Assembly (NCBI RefSeq): GCF_016909185.1
Contig: NZ_JAFBFH010000001.1
Coordinates: forward strand, 1 to 64,000
Length of the DNA stretch: 64,000 nt
Origin: Siminovitchia thermophila
GTDB taxonomy: Bacteria; Bacillota; Bacilli; Bacillales; Bacillaceae_C
Direction: 5' to 3'
The position numbers and the translations under genes were made by a program. This document shows, in pieces, positions 1 to 6,424 of the stretch. Position 1 is the first letter of the stretch. Every line of letters starts with the position of its first letter. The notes beneath the pieces were generated by a model, which was not told where the DNA came from, did not search any database, and saw only the letters and a program-made list of their open reading frames with translations.

Positions 1-26
1 CGCCGTTCTCCGATATGATATAAGTT

Positions 27-218
27 TCATTTCGATTCCCCCTCGATAATGTCGTTATACTTCGTCACGTGCCGACCATAGGTGTAAATCTCCATAACAT
101 TGACCGCCGATACCATAGCGTAGAGTTCGCGCTTTAGATCGTCATTGTCCGGCTCCTGGCGCAATATGTTCGCGGTAGCCCGGATATGCTCACGTAATGA
201 CTCAATCGCATGATCCAT
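27..218 (-). CDS. small hypothetical protein (63 aa)
   Basis: I do not recognise this 63-residue protein. It is charged, with no membrane segment, and its N-terminal half (about residues 3-35) looks helical. The start is an ATG preceded by a strong AGGAGG site. The upstream 31-aa gene stops on the same bases (TAATG overlap), so the two are probably translated together. Both lie downstream of the leftward promoter at 426-454, next to the XRE repressor, so they are probably early or regulated genes of the integrative element. Confidence 0.6.
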   Translation of the reverse strand: MDHAIESLREHIRATANILRQEPDNDDLKRELYAMVSAVNVMEIYTYGRHVTKYNDIIEGESK

Positions 219-313
219 TATTTCGATACCTCCTTGCCTTCGCGCATATTGCCGATGAAGTAACCGAGAAAGAACGTTCCGAATGTAGCAAATAATACTG
301 TCATTAGTTCCAT
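218..313 (-). CDS. 31-aa single-span membrane protein
   Basis: A short gene starting MELMTVLFATFG and ending with a charged tail (MREGKEVSK). Residues 3-21 form one hydrophobic stretch rich in Phe, Thr and Gly, which predicts one membrane span. It has a GGGAGG ribosome site 7 bases before the ATG, and its stop overlaps the start of the 63-aa gene. It is the first gene after the repressor-controlled leftward promoter. Function unknown: a holin-like or toxin-like role is possible from its size and place, but nothing in the sequence proves it. Confidence 0.55.
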   Translation of the reverse strand: MELMTVLFATFGTFFLGYFIGNMREGKEVSK

Positions 314-336
314 TTTCGATGGCCTCCCTTTTTTTA

Positions 337-497
337 CTCTTATACGTTTAAGAGTATATTAAGAACAAAACGAAAGTCGAATTATCTCGACCAAAATAAA
401 CTCTTAAACGCCTATGCGTATATTGAATATAACACTGTCGAAAAACGCTGTCAACACTTTTTTTAAAAATAATTTGATAAACGTATAAGAGTATAAT
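337..497. promoter_or_regulatory. divergent control region with three CTCTTA operators
   Basis: Three related sites lie between the small leftward genes and the XRE repressor. A palindrome CTCTTA-TACGT-TTAAGAG is at 337-354, a half site CTCTTAAACG at 401-410, and TAAACGTATAAGAG at 478-491, which is the reverse complement of the first 14 bases of the palindrome. The third overlaps the TATAAT at 492-497 of the rightward promoter. The simplest reading is an operator set bound by the protein encoded at 538-933. Confidence 0.65.
426..454 (-). promoter_or_regulatory. leftward sigma-A promoter of the small genes
   Basis: On the minus strand a perfect TTGACA (449-454) is followed after 17 bases by TATATT (426-431). 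It points at the 31-aa and 63-aa genes. The operator-like half site at 401-410 and the palindrome at 337-354 lie just downstream, so repression by the adjacent HTH protein is likely. Confidence 0.6.
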
Positions 498-537
498 AAA
501 ATTAACGAAAACCCAACGAAAGCGAGGCGAAAAAGTT

Positions 538-933
538 ATGGATGATTATCGCAAAAACTTTTTAGTCGGCGAAGATGCCGTCAAAGCATTAGAGGAATAC
601 GACGATACAGAAGATCACTTATACGATCGTGTTCGAGTAGTCATTCACTTAAAGCAGCGCATGGCCGAGCGCGCGTTAACACAAATGCAGCTGTCGGAAA
701 TGTCCGGAGTAAGACAGGCGACAATATCGCAGCTATCACGTGGCTATGTCGAAAGATTGCATATACCAACGCTAGAAAAGATTGCTTGGGCGCTCGGCAT
801 CGAAGATATAACGCAATTAATAACATTTGAACTCGAGAGCGAAATAATGAACATGGCGAATCCGTACGGAATTGAATACGACTATCCGACGAAGAACAAA
901 CGAAAGAACAGCGCGACCCGGCCCGAAGGCTAG
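538..933 (+). CDS. XRE-family transcriptional repressor
   Basis: A 131-aa DNA-binding protein. Residues about 35-95 carry a Cro/CI-type helix-turn-helix (AERALTQMQLSEMSGVRQ, then ATISQLSRG as the recognition helix). The N-terminal 30 and the C-terminal 35 residues are acidic or basic tails without a recognised domain. It is divergent from two tiny genes and separated from them by three matching operator-like sites, the usual layout of a phage or integrative-element switch. The protein probably represses the leftward promoter and its own. The ribosome site (GCGAGGCG) is modest. Confidence 0.75.
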   Translation: MDDYRKNFLVGEDAVKALEEYDDTEDHLYDRVRVVIHLKQRMAERALTQMQLSEMSGVRQATISQLSRGYVERLHIPTLEKIAWALGIEDITQLITFELESEIMNMANPYGIEYDYPTKNKRKNSATRPEG

Positions 934-1349
934 GTCGTTATTATTTTATCGAAGTCCTCGTACTCGGCGCCGCATATATATATTCACCCGTCCGAAGTCC
1001 GATTATGACCGCCTTTTTAAACGTTTAAAGCCTTCCGATACCTAATACACTAGCGAAACATTACGACTTCTAAAAAGGCGGGTATACCCCCGTTATTTGA
1101 TCATAAAATTGAAGCTAAGCCGAAGTGATCTGAAATATCCCGTATCAAAACGGCAGATGGTGTGCGCTGTTCGAAAAAGGAGGCCCCGACCCCTCGATTT
1201 TTAAAATTCCGGCGGAAAATATTTCGATATTTGCATTTCCATTTTATGGTATCGAAATATTTTTTTACTTCGCGTTTGTCAGGGTTACTTGGTGCGGCCA
1301 GCCAGCGTTACCCTCCCCCGCCGGTCTTTTTTTTATTCTCCCGCCTTAC
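934..1349. other. no gene seen
   Basis: About 416 bases between the repressor and the serine recombinase terminator. I see no reading frame with a convincing ribosome site. There are two C-rich tracts (around 1186-1194 and 1312-1321) and an AAACGTTTAAA-like palindrome near 1017-1027, but no assignable function. Confidence 0.4.
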
Positions 1350-1350
1350 A

Positions 1351-1384
1351 TAAAAAGAGACAGCCGCTTATTTTTCGGCTGCCT
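1351..1384 (-). terminator. terminator overlapping the recombinase stop
   Basis: CAGCCG (1361-1366) pairs with CGGCTG (1376-1381); read leftwards the stem is followed by a T-rich run. The stop codon of the recombinase sits in the loop. Confidence 0.5.
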
Positions 1385-1961
1385 TTTCTTCCTTCATTCT
1401 TGCGTATAATGTCGCACGCTTGACGCCTGTTATCTTGCATATATCTGTGACGCTTAGACCGTTGTTTGCACGGTCTTTCATTAGTTCGATAGCCTTCCGT
1501 ATATCTCGCTCGTTACTGCTTGCCGGTCGTCCCATATGCTTGCCTTGCGCCTTTGCTCGTTCCCTTCCTTCGGTTGTTCTTTCGACGATTAATGACCGTT
1601 CAAACTGCGCAAAGCTGCCGAGTATGTTAAACATAAGTTCTTGCATAGCGGTAATCTTTCCGCCTGTTTTAAACGTCATATCATCCTGAATAAATACGAC
1701 ACTAACGCCCTTCTCGTTTAGCTCCGATACAATCTTATTGAGGTCGGTAATCGAGCGGGCCAATCGGTCTATCTTCGTTACATACACCGTATCTCCTGCC
1801 CGTACATTGTCGATCATGTTAGCGAGTTCCTTCCGTGGTGCTGTCGATGTTCCCGTAACCTTCTCGACATATAGACGCTCGCAGCCTTCCGCCTTTAATA
1901 TCGCCTCTTGCGTTTCTAAGTCCTGCCCTACCGTCGATACACGCGCATATCCTATTTTCAT
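1368..1961 (-). CDS. small serine recombinase (resolvase/invertase family)
   Basis: A 197-aa site-specific recombinase. It begins MKIGYARVSTVGQDLETQ; the Ser in YARVST is the expected nucleophile. The catalytic Arg cluster follows (KIDRLARS, then FERSLIVERT), and the C-terminal 45 residues carry a helix-turn-helix (LSVTDICKITGVKRATLYARM). Length is normal for the Tn3 resolvase/DNA invertase group. The start ATG has a GGAGGT site. It could resolve dimers, invert DNA segments or excise a small element. The rearranged genes to its right make inversion worth considering, but nothing proves it acts there. Repeated motifs upstream (1975-2098) may be its binding sites. Confidence 0.9.
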   Translation of the reverse strand: MKIGYARVSTVGQDLETQEAILKAEGCERLYVEKVTGTSTAPRKELANMIDNVRAGDTVYVTKIDRLARSITDLNKIVSELNEKGVSVVFIQDDMTFKTGGKITAMQELMFNILGSFAQFERSLIVERTTEGRERAKAQGKHMGRPASSNERDIRKAIELMKDRANNGLSVTDICKITGVKRATLYARMKEEKAAEK

Positions 1962-1974
1962 ATCCGATAACCTC

Positions 1975-2098
1975 CGTCTAAAAGTCTGCTATATTCTATA
2001 CGTTTAATTATAGACTAACTTCTAGACGGTTTCAAGCGGTATTTTCGAATAAATCTAGGCATATTTCGGAAATATCTATAAGTTAACACTTTTAGACG
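1975..2098. repeat. three copies of an 11-bp motif upstream of the recombinase
   Basis: CGTCTAAAAGT at 1975-1985 has its exact reverse complement ACTTTTAGACG at 2088-2098 and a one-base variant ACTTCTAGACG at 2018-2028. Small serine recombinases often bind such repeats in res or control sites next to their gene. The site nearest the gene lies between its likely TATAAT (minus strand, near 2007-2012) and its ribosome site, so autoregulation is also possible. Confidence 0.5.
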
Positions 2099-2555
2099 AT
2101 GTGTACGTTTTGGGGGACAATAACATTATTTATAGTGTTTAACGGAGTCTAAAGCGTTGACTATGCCGCGCGTAACCGCCTTGCGGCTGGTGAAAGTGTC
2201 GGTTATAACCGATATAGTCCGATGAAAAACAGCATAAAACCGGAACTAATCGGAAGCCTAAATCGCAAGCCTACTAAAGGCACTCGAAATAGTTCCTTCA
2301 TTATGTGTCGAAAATTAAGCCGTTTTAGTCCGCTTGCGATTGTTAATTTCCGATATAATGCTGACCCCGTGAGTTTTCGGAGTCCTAGCGCCTTGAACGC
2401 CTCGCCTGACTAACGGACTGCCTGACGACGATTTTACGTTGCATCACGTTGCATGCTTTCGGTATACCTTCGGAATAATTCCTTCATTAAAGCGTCAAGT
2501 AAAACGCCTTGACATACGTATGCAACATTATCGCTTAATATAGGAGGTTATCGAA
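2099..2555. other. no gene seen; palindromes and short repeats
   Basis: 457 bases without a convincing gene. Visible structure: the palindrome CGGTTATAACCG near 2200, two close copies of ACGTTGCAT near 2438-2455 with a reverse half TGCAAC near 2521, and a perfect TTGACA at about 2509 before the DUF3102 gene, without a well-placed -10 box. Confidence 0.35.
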
Positions 2556-3011
2556 ATGGCAAACGAAATAAAAGGCGGTGGTAATCACGATCTATCGACG
2601 GACAAACTGTCGCAAGACCTAAACGTAATCACCGCAGAAATTAACGCATACCAGCGTGTGGCGGGCGAAGCAATATTCGAGATTGGTAGGCGATTGAAAC
2701 ACGTTAAGGAAAACGACTTGGCGCACGGAGAGTTTATGGAATGGTACGAGTCTATTGGATTAACGAAAGACTTCGTTAGCAAAGCAATAAAGGTCGCTGA
2801 ACAGCTTTCAAAATTCGAGACGTCACGAAATATCGGAATGGACGCCTTATATCTTATCGCAACCCTTCCGCCCGAAAAGCGAGAAGTCGAACACGTCACG
2901 GATAAAGGCGAAATGAAGAAGCCCGAAGAAATGACCGTACGCGAACTACGCGAATTAAAGAAGGCTTTAAAACAGGCGGAAGCCGAGCGCAGGGAACGCG
3001 AAAGACTTTAA
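2556..3011 (+). CDS. DUF3102-family protein, C-terminus truncated
   Basis: A 151-aa soluble protein of the DUF3102 type found in phages and mobile elements of Firmicutes; its biochemical role is not established. The family pattern is visible at about residues 15-100: a helical region, AIFEIGRRLKHVKEN, then FMEWYESIGLTKDFVSKAIK. The C-terminus breaks off inside a charged helix (KQAEAERRERERL). It has an AGGAGG start site. Its last 45 bases overlap the end of a second DUF3102 gene facing it, which suggests that an inversion or fusion removed the normal C-terminal part. Confidence 0.7.
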   Translation: MANEIKGGGNHDLSTDKLSQDLNVITAEINAYQRVAGEAIFEIGRRLKHVKENDLAHGEFMEWYESIGLTKDFVSKAIKVAEQLSKFETSRNIGMDALYLIATLPPEKREVEHVTDKGEMKKPEEMTVRELRELKKALKQAEAERRERERL

Positions 3012-3410
3012 TGATTCGATCTCGCCCGCAAGTACCTCCGCTTTGGCTTGCGCTTTGGCTGGCGTGGATTCTGCGGAAGGCTTGGCGATTTCGTATGTTA
3101 GGGATACCGGTAAATCCTCGATAAGATTCTCGCCTTCGGGACAATTTGTCCCAATGACTAATTTATATCGTTGAATTAAACGAGTCGCTTGTCGTCTTTC
3201 CATCCCGATATATTGAAGCCATTTACCGAATACCCCCTCGTGCCTTCCTCCTTTTTTAGATAACTCCTGCTGCGCCTCGTACAACTCACGTCCTAATTCC
3301 GTATAAGCCTTTCCGACGATCTGCCGCATGTTTGATTCTTTCTGGCGGAGGAAGTCTGCGGTGTCTCCGTCTAGTTGATCGTATTGAAACTTTGTGATTT
3401 CGTTTGTCAA
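2967..3410 (-). CDS. second DUF3102-family protein, facing the first
   Basis: A 147-aa paralogue of the preceding gene on the other strand. It keeps the same pattern (IVGKAYTELGRELYEAQ, then FGKWLQYIGMERRQATRL). The last dozen residues after IESLK are antisense to the first gene and look like read-through after a junction near 3010. The upstream region is C-rich and no clear ribosome site is visible. It may be non-functional. Two homologous genes meeting tail to tail is the same arrangement as the ParB-like pair at 3825-4759. Confidence 0.6.
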   Translation of the reverse strand: MTNEITKFQYDQLDGDTADFLRQKESNMRQIVGKAYTELGRELYEAQQELSKKGGRHEGVFGKWLQYIGMERRQATRLIQRYKLVIGTNCPEGENLIEDLPVSLTYEIAKPSAESTPAKAQAKAEVLAGEIESLKSFAFPALGFRLF

Positions 3411-3586
3411 TTTCGTTTACCCCCCCTATATAAGCGTCAGGCCGCGCCGCCTACCTTTCTTTTATTTTTAATTTTCTTTTTGGAAGTTCTTCCTTCGAAT
3501 AGATACCTTATATCATATTATCGGAGTATTAGTTCCTTCGAAATGTGTTTATTATAGATACGTTCCGACCAAACTTGTTTGGGCGG

Positions 3587-3636
3587 TATGTTTTATCTTG
3601 TTAAAGATAGTTCTCGTTAAAAGATGATTCTTGTTA
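3587..3636. repeat. three iteron-like 17-nt repeats (set 1)
   Basis: On the minus strand three successive units of 17, 16 and 17 bases begin TAACAAGA or TAACGAGA (plus-strand units 3587-3603, 3604-3619, 3620-3636). A matching set lies at 5528-5578. The spacing and number resemble iterons bound by replication or partition proteins, or a multi-site operator. Confidence 0.5.
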
Positions 3637-3674
3637 GTGTGACGCCTGTCCATGTGAGCTACATCCGCACATGG

Positions 3675-3826
3675 TTACTCGTCACATAGTCGCTCCGGCT
3701 CCGCTTCAAATATGCTTAACTGGCTTATCGGCAGTACCGTATAGCGCGTATTTTCCCACGTACCACCGTCCGAACGCTTGCGTGTAGTTTCGATCAGCTT
3801 TCGACCTTGCCACCGATAGTCGACGA
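3675..3826 (-). pseudogene. C-terminal fragment of a wHTH-like element protein
   Basis: About 50 codons encoding VDYRWQGRKLIETTRK and then NTRYTVLPISQLSIFE, clearly homologous to the end of the gene at 5572-5811. Upstream of the Val codon the frame runs into the antisense of a ParB fragment, so the 5' part is missing. The break shares the hexamer GTCGAC with the intact copy. Confidence 0.6.
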
Positions 3827-4759
3827 GGATGAAGCGGAATACTTGCTTATCGCTGAGAACGTTGAAAGGCGAGGACAAGCTGAAACAGATCCGATCAAGA
3901 AGTCGAGAATAGCGAATTTCTTGCGGGAATATTGGGGCGTTAGGCGAGGAGGGGATATGGCGGGAGCGAAAGACCAAAATGGGCTTTCGGATATAGGAGA
4001 GTTTATCGGAGAGAAATCTCTAACAGGCACAAAACGAGTCCTAAAACTCCACGATCTCATCCCGCAACTCCAGCGTCTAGTATCCGCGGGCAAACTCGGA
4101 ACGACAGCGGGCGAGCAATTAGCGCATTTAACGCCTTCCGGTTGCTCGTCCGCCTTCATCTGCGTATATGCCCGATTAATCGAATACTCTCCGTTGAATA
4201 CCCGCTCGAATAGGTCGGGGCGGTTGCGGTAGACTGCAATAAGGTAAGTCATACTCGACCGCCCAATCCCCGCCTTTTTAGCTAATTCTTCGGCAGTATC
4301 CCGACTTAACTTACTTTTTGCCAAATCTGGCAAAAGGTCATTTCTATTTCCTTGACCAACTTTTGCTTCTTGCGACATCTCTTCATAAAACAATCTAACG
4401 ACTAGCGCCGCCCGTTGTCCCGACTTTAATTCCGGAACCTGTAATATATTGTTCGTCATATAGGAAGGAACGCCGTCGTCCGTCACATCTTCGAATATTA
4501 CTTTTACATCCTTTATTCCAAGCTCTTTCGCCGCTCTGAAGTGATATATATTCCCAACTACCTTAAATCCTTTAGTAGCTATAATTGGATGATGAAGCCC
4601 AGCCTTTGCGATGTTGGCGACAAATTCCGACCATTTCTTCTTGCTCATTGGCGGAGAGTATTCCGCCTGCTTGCTGTGTTCTGTTAGTTGTGACGTTGCT
4701 ACTTCAACAACTTCTGTTATCTGCTCGTCGTTCTTTTTAAATTCGATTACGTTTCCCAT
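3794..4759 (-). CDS. ParB-like nuclease-domain protein with antisense-derived tail
   Basis: A DNA-binding protein of the ParB/sulfiredoxin-fold type common in phages and plasmids. Residues about 22-90 form the ParB-box-like part (AGLHHPIIATKGFKVVGN, then HFRAAKELGIKDV). Residues about 110-200 give the helical DNA-binding part (RDTAEELAKKAGIGRSS, then NGEYSINRAYTQMK). I chose the ATG at 4759 because AAAGGAGGT lies just before it and the stop of the upstream 65-aa gene overlaps it (TAATG). After residue about 210 (position 4130) the frame reads roughly 110 codons of antisense to the ParB fragment, so the native C-terminus has probably been replaced. The core could still fold. Confidence 0.65.
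   Translation of the reverse strand: MGNVIEFKKNDEQITEVVEVATSQLTEHSKQAEYSPPMSKKKWSEFVANIAKAGLHHPIIATKGFKVVGNIYHFRAAKELGIKDVKVIFEDVTDDGVPSYMTNNILQVPELKSGQRAALVVRLFYEEMSQEAKVGQGNRNDLLPDLAKSKLSRDTAEELAKKAGIGRSSMTYLIAVYRNRPDLFERVFNGEYSINRAYTQMKADEQPEGVKCANCSPAVVPSLPADTRRWSCGMRSWSFRTRFVPVRDFSPINSPISESPFWSFAPAISPPRLTPQYSRKKFAILDFLIGSVSACPRLSTFSAISKYSASSSSTIGGKVES
3825..4135 (+). pseudogene. internal fragment of a ParB/Spo0J-like protein
   Basis: About 100 codons reading DEAEYLLIAENVERRGQAE, then IGEKSLTGTKRVLKL and LVSAGKLGTTAGEQLAHLTP. This is the central helix-turn-helix part of a ParB-type partition protein. The N-terminal ParB-box domain is absent, since the fragment starts abruptly at a junction near 3826. 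The C-terminus is lost at a second junction near 4130, where the frame continues in the antisense of another ParB-like gene. Not expected to be functional. Confidence 0.65.
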
Positions 4760-4956
4760 TACGCTACCTCCTTTATTATGTAGCCGTCGATAATCTCGTA
4801 AACTTGTCCGCAATCTGACGTAAATGTTCCCGTCCATGCGGACGTTGTTTCTGCGAATGTGCCTTCGATGATTGGTGTTCCCTCTGCCTCTAGACTTGCT
4901 TCGTAAATCGTATGCACTAAGATTCCTTTTTCGACAACTAATATTCTATTATCCAT
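4759..4956 (-). CDS. small hypothetical protein (65 aa)
   Basis: A 65-residue soluble acidic protein, not recognised. Its sequence alternates in a way that suggests beta strands (RILVVEKGILVHTIYEA, then GTFTSDCGQVYEIIDGYII). A good AGGAGGTAAC ribosome site precedes the ATG. It is the first gene of a two-gene leftward unit with the ParB-like gene, driven by the promoter at 5009-5037. Confidence 0.6.
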   Translation of the reverse strand: MDNRILVVEKGILVHTIYEASLEAEGTPIIEGTFAETTSAWTGTFTSDCGQVYEIIDGYIIKEVA

Positions 4957-5008
4957 TTATTCGTTACCTCCTGTTAACTTTTCGTATCTTTCGACTAACT
5001 TAAATAGT

Positions 5009-5037
5009 ATATTACAACATATTTTTTTAAGTGTCAA
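5009..5037 (-). promoter_or_regulatory. leftward sigma-A promoter of the ParB-like unit
   Basis: Minus strand TTGACA (5032-5037), 17-base spacer, TAATAT (5009-5014). It is divergent from the HTH gene at 5136. Short AACTTAA/TTAAGTG motifs recur between the two promoters (near 4998, 5028 and 5084) and may be operators of that HTH protein. Confidence 0.6.
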
Positions 5038-5105
5038 CACCTAAAAATAACTTTTTGTATTTACATATTAATTTTTCGTAACTTTAAGTGTACTTTTCAT
5101 TCACT

Positions 5106-5116
5106 TGTGCTATAAT
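5106..5116 (+). promoter_or_regulatory. extended -10 promoter of the HTH gene
   Basis: A perfect TATAAT (5111-5116) is preceded by TG one base upstream, an extended -10 element. No good -35 box is visible. The ribosome site of the HTH gene follows 8 bases later. Confidence 0.5.
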
Positions 5117-5135
5117 GTAAGTGGAGGTGATAGTT

Positions 5136-5369
5136 GTGAGAGAAACGAAAATTAGTTACATGCCTTTAGAGATACTTCTCCTTAAGAAAGGTAAAAATAA
5201 ACAATATCTAAGAGAAGTATTAAAAATCGCACCGTCAACAACCTCTAGAATTTCTAAGAATGAAATAATATCATTGGACATTATTAAAAGAATCTGCGAT
5301 CACTTCGATTGTCAAATTCAAGACGTTGTACAATTCGTAAGAGTTTCCGAAGAAGAGGACGAGGCTTAA
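5136..5369 (+). CDS. HTH (Cro/CI-type) regulator
   Basis: A 77-aa single-domain DNA-binding protein of the short Cro/CI type (HTH_26-like). It reads MPLEILLLKKGKNKQYL, APSTTSRISKNEIISL and IIKRICDHFDCQIQDVV. I chose the GTG at 5136 because GGAGGTGAT lies directly before it. An in-frame GTG at 5121 lies upstream of that site and is unlikely. It is divergent from the ParB-like unit and probably regulates it. Confidence 0.75.
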   Translation: MRETKISYMPLEILLLKKGKNKQYLREVLKIAPSTTSRISKNEIISLDIIKRICDHFDCQIQDVVQFVRVSEEEDEA

Positions 5370-5399
5370 CTGCTTCGTCTTTTTCTTTTGCCCGCGCCG

Positions 5400-5785
5400 T
5401 TCACCTTTTCTTTTTATTTGAAGAACTTCCTCCGAATAGATACCTTATACCGTATTATCGAAATAATTAACATCTTCGAAAAAATCTGTATTAGATAGTT
5501 CCCGTGAGAAGCGATAGCTTCGAACGGTATGTTTTATCTCGTTAAATAATAGTTCTTGTTAAAACCTAGTTCTAGTTAGTGCTATCCCCACCCATGTCGG
5601 CTACCCTTGACACGGCTGTAGGTTGCATGGACGTTAAATCCTCCGGCTCTGCTTCGAATATCCTTAGCTGGCTGATCGGCAGTACCGTATAACGCGTGTT
5701 ATCCCACGTTCCTTTATCGGTGCGCACTTTGACAGCTTCGACCAACGGACGCCCCTGCCATCGATAGTCGACTAGCTTTCGGATG
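5400..5785. repeat. diverged direct duplication, copy 2
   Basis: Matches 3450-3826: the shared GAATAGATACCTTATA string, the iteron-like set and the gene end encoding DYRWQGRPLVEAV. This copy keeps sequence 5' of the shared gene end. The two copies are clearly diverged, so the duplication is not recent. Confidence 0.65.
5528..5578. repeat. three iteron-like 17-nt repeats (set 2)
   Basis: Three contiguous 17-base units on the minus strand beginning TAACTAGAAC, TAACAAGAAC and TAACGAGATA (plus-strand 5562-5578, 5545-5561, 5528-5544). Same family as 3587-3636; the last overlaps the stop region of the 79-aa gene. Confidence 0.55.
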
Positions 5786-5811
5786 CGCGCGCTCGCTGCC
5801 TGCCTACTCAC
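5572..5811 (-). CDS. HTH-like element protein, probably 5'-truncated
   Basis: A reading frame of 79 codons. Its first residues (GVSRQAASARIRKL when read from just upstream) look like the recognition part of a helix-turn-helix, followed by a wing-like stretch (DYRWQGRPLVEAV) and a conserved NTRYTVLPISQLRIFEAEPE segment. No ribosome site precedes the GTG at 5811, and the open frame extends upstream without a start. This suggests that the N-terminus was lost or lies in another frame. Just upstream another minus-strand frame (ending at 5843) encodes KQVLLDYFLYVQF without a start, also a fragment. Confidence 0.45.
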   Translation of the reverse strand: MSRQAASARIRKLVDYRWQGRPLVEAVKVRTDKGTWDNTRYTVLPISQLRIFEAEPEDLTSMQPTAVSRVADMGGDSTN

Positions 5812-6058
5812 GCCAAGCCCGCTCGGCTGATATTTTCGGGAACTAATCGGAAGGATCCGGGAAATAAAACAGCATAGTGGCGTAGCCTTGCTCGATAAAC
5901 TGGACGTACAGGAAATAATCGAGTAAGACTTGCTTGTCCGTTTAAAATCGGCTATTATTGCAGTAACCGTAATAAGAGAACGTGTAAGGCTTTATAAACC
6001 GATTGAGGCAGCGTTAGGCTAACGACAGGCTTTACGGACATTTGCGACTAAAAGCGAG

Positions 6059-6101
6059 TTTCCTAAACCGTGCGTCGCAGGTTCGATTCCTGCCGGGGCC
6101 G
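6059..6101 (+). other. attachment site: 3' half of a tRNA-Arg(CCU)
   Basis: These 43 bases read as the 3' half of a tRNA: anticodon loop TTCCTAA (anticodon CCT), stem ACCGT, variable loop, T-stem GCAGG, T-loop TTCGATT, CCTGC, and acceptor strand CGGGGCC plus discriminator G. The preceding bases cannot form the 5' half: no GGCCCCG, and the anticodon stem fails after two pairs. This is what remains at the distal end after an element inserts into a tRNA gene. The full tRNA should lie at the other end, left of the window. Confidence 0.75.
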
Positions 6102-6120
6102 TACCTAAAAAGCCAGTAAC

Positions 6121-6158
6121 AGCAAGGGGTTCAGCGTTTATGCTCCCTTGCTTTTTTT
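6121..6158 (+). terminator. terminator after the tRNA fragment
   Basis: AGCAAGGG (6121-6128) pairs with CCCTTGCT (6144-6151), followed by seven T. It is probably the native terminator of the tRNA-Arg transcription unit, now separated from the functional gene by the inserted element. Confidence 0.65.
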
Positions 6159-6424
6159 GTTACCATTGACAAAGTGGCACGTATTGGTCACCTTTCGTCT
6201 AAAAACGGTCAAAACCAACATTTGTGTTTTAAGCCAATAATGCTAGAAACAAAGTTGAACTCACTCACATTTTGATATTCATTCAGGATCGTGAACAAGT
6301 GGATCAAAAAATCGTCTCATCAGGCTAATTGATAACATACAGGAGATTTCATAAAAAACCTCTCTTTTATGAGGAATACTCGAAGCTGACGATTAAATCG
6401 CATTTAATGAAATCCTTGTCGTTT

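Larger units (their letters stand above)
3450..3826. repeat. diverged direct duplication, copy 1
   Basis: This block matches 5400-5785 in order and orientation with visible divergence. Shared landmarks are the string GAATAGATACCTTATA, the 17-nt iteron-like repeats, and the end of a gene encoding VDYRWQGR...NTRYTVLPISQL on the minus strand. In copy 1 that gene is cut at about 3826 by a junction with a ParB fragment; in copy 2 it continues into an HTH segment. Confidence 0.65.

Noticed and set aside
2222-2413. 63-codon plus-strand frame
   Set aside because: No ribosome site, no family pattern, and the region contains palindromes that look non-coding.
3794-4129. C-terminal 110 codons of the ParB-like frame as a real domain
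   Set aside because: The stretch is antisense to a clearly coding ParB fragment and has the skewed composition of a shadow frame.
2967-4135. Classical shufflon
   Set aside because: I could not find a common short inverted site at the three junctions; only a GTCGAC hexamer is shared between two related gene ends.
6059-6101. Complete tRNA gene
   Set aside because: Only the 3' half pairs properly; there is no 5' acceptor strand or D-arm upstream.
6120-6250. C-terminal remnant of an integrase on the minus strand
   Set aside because: A short open frame exists next to the tRNA scar, but no catalytic motif is included, so it cannot be distinguished from chance.
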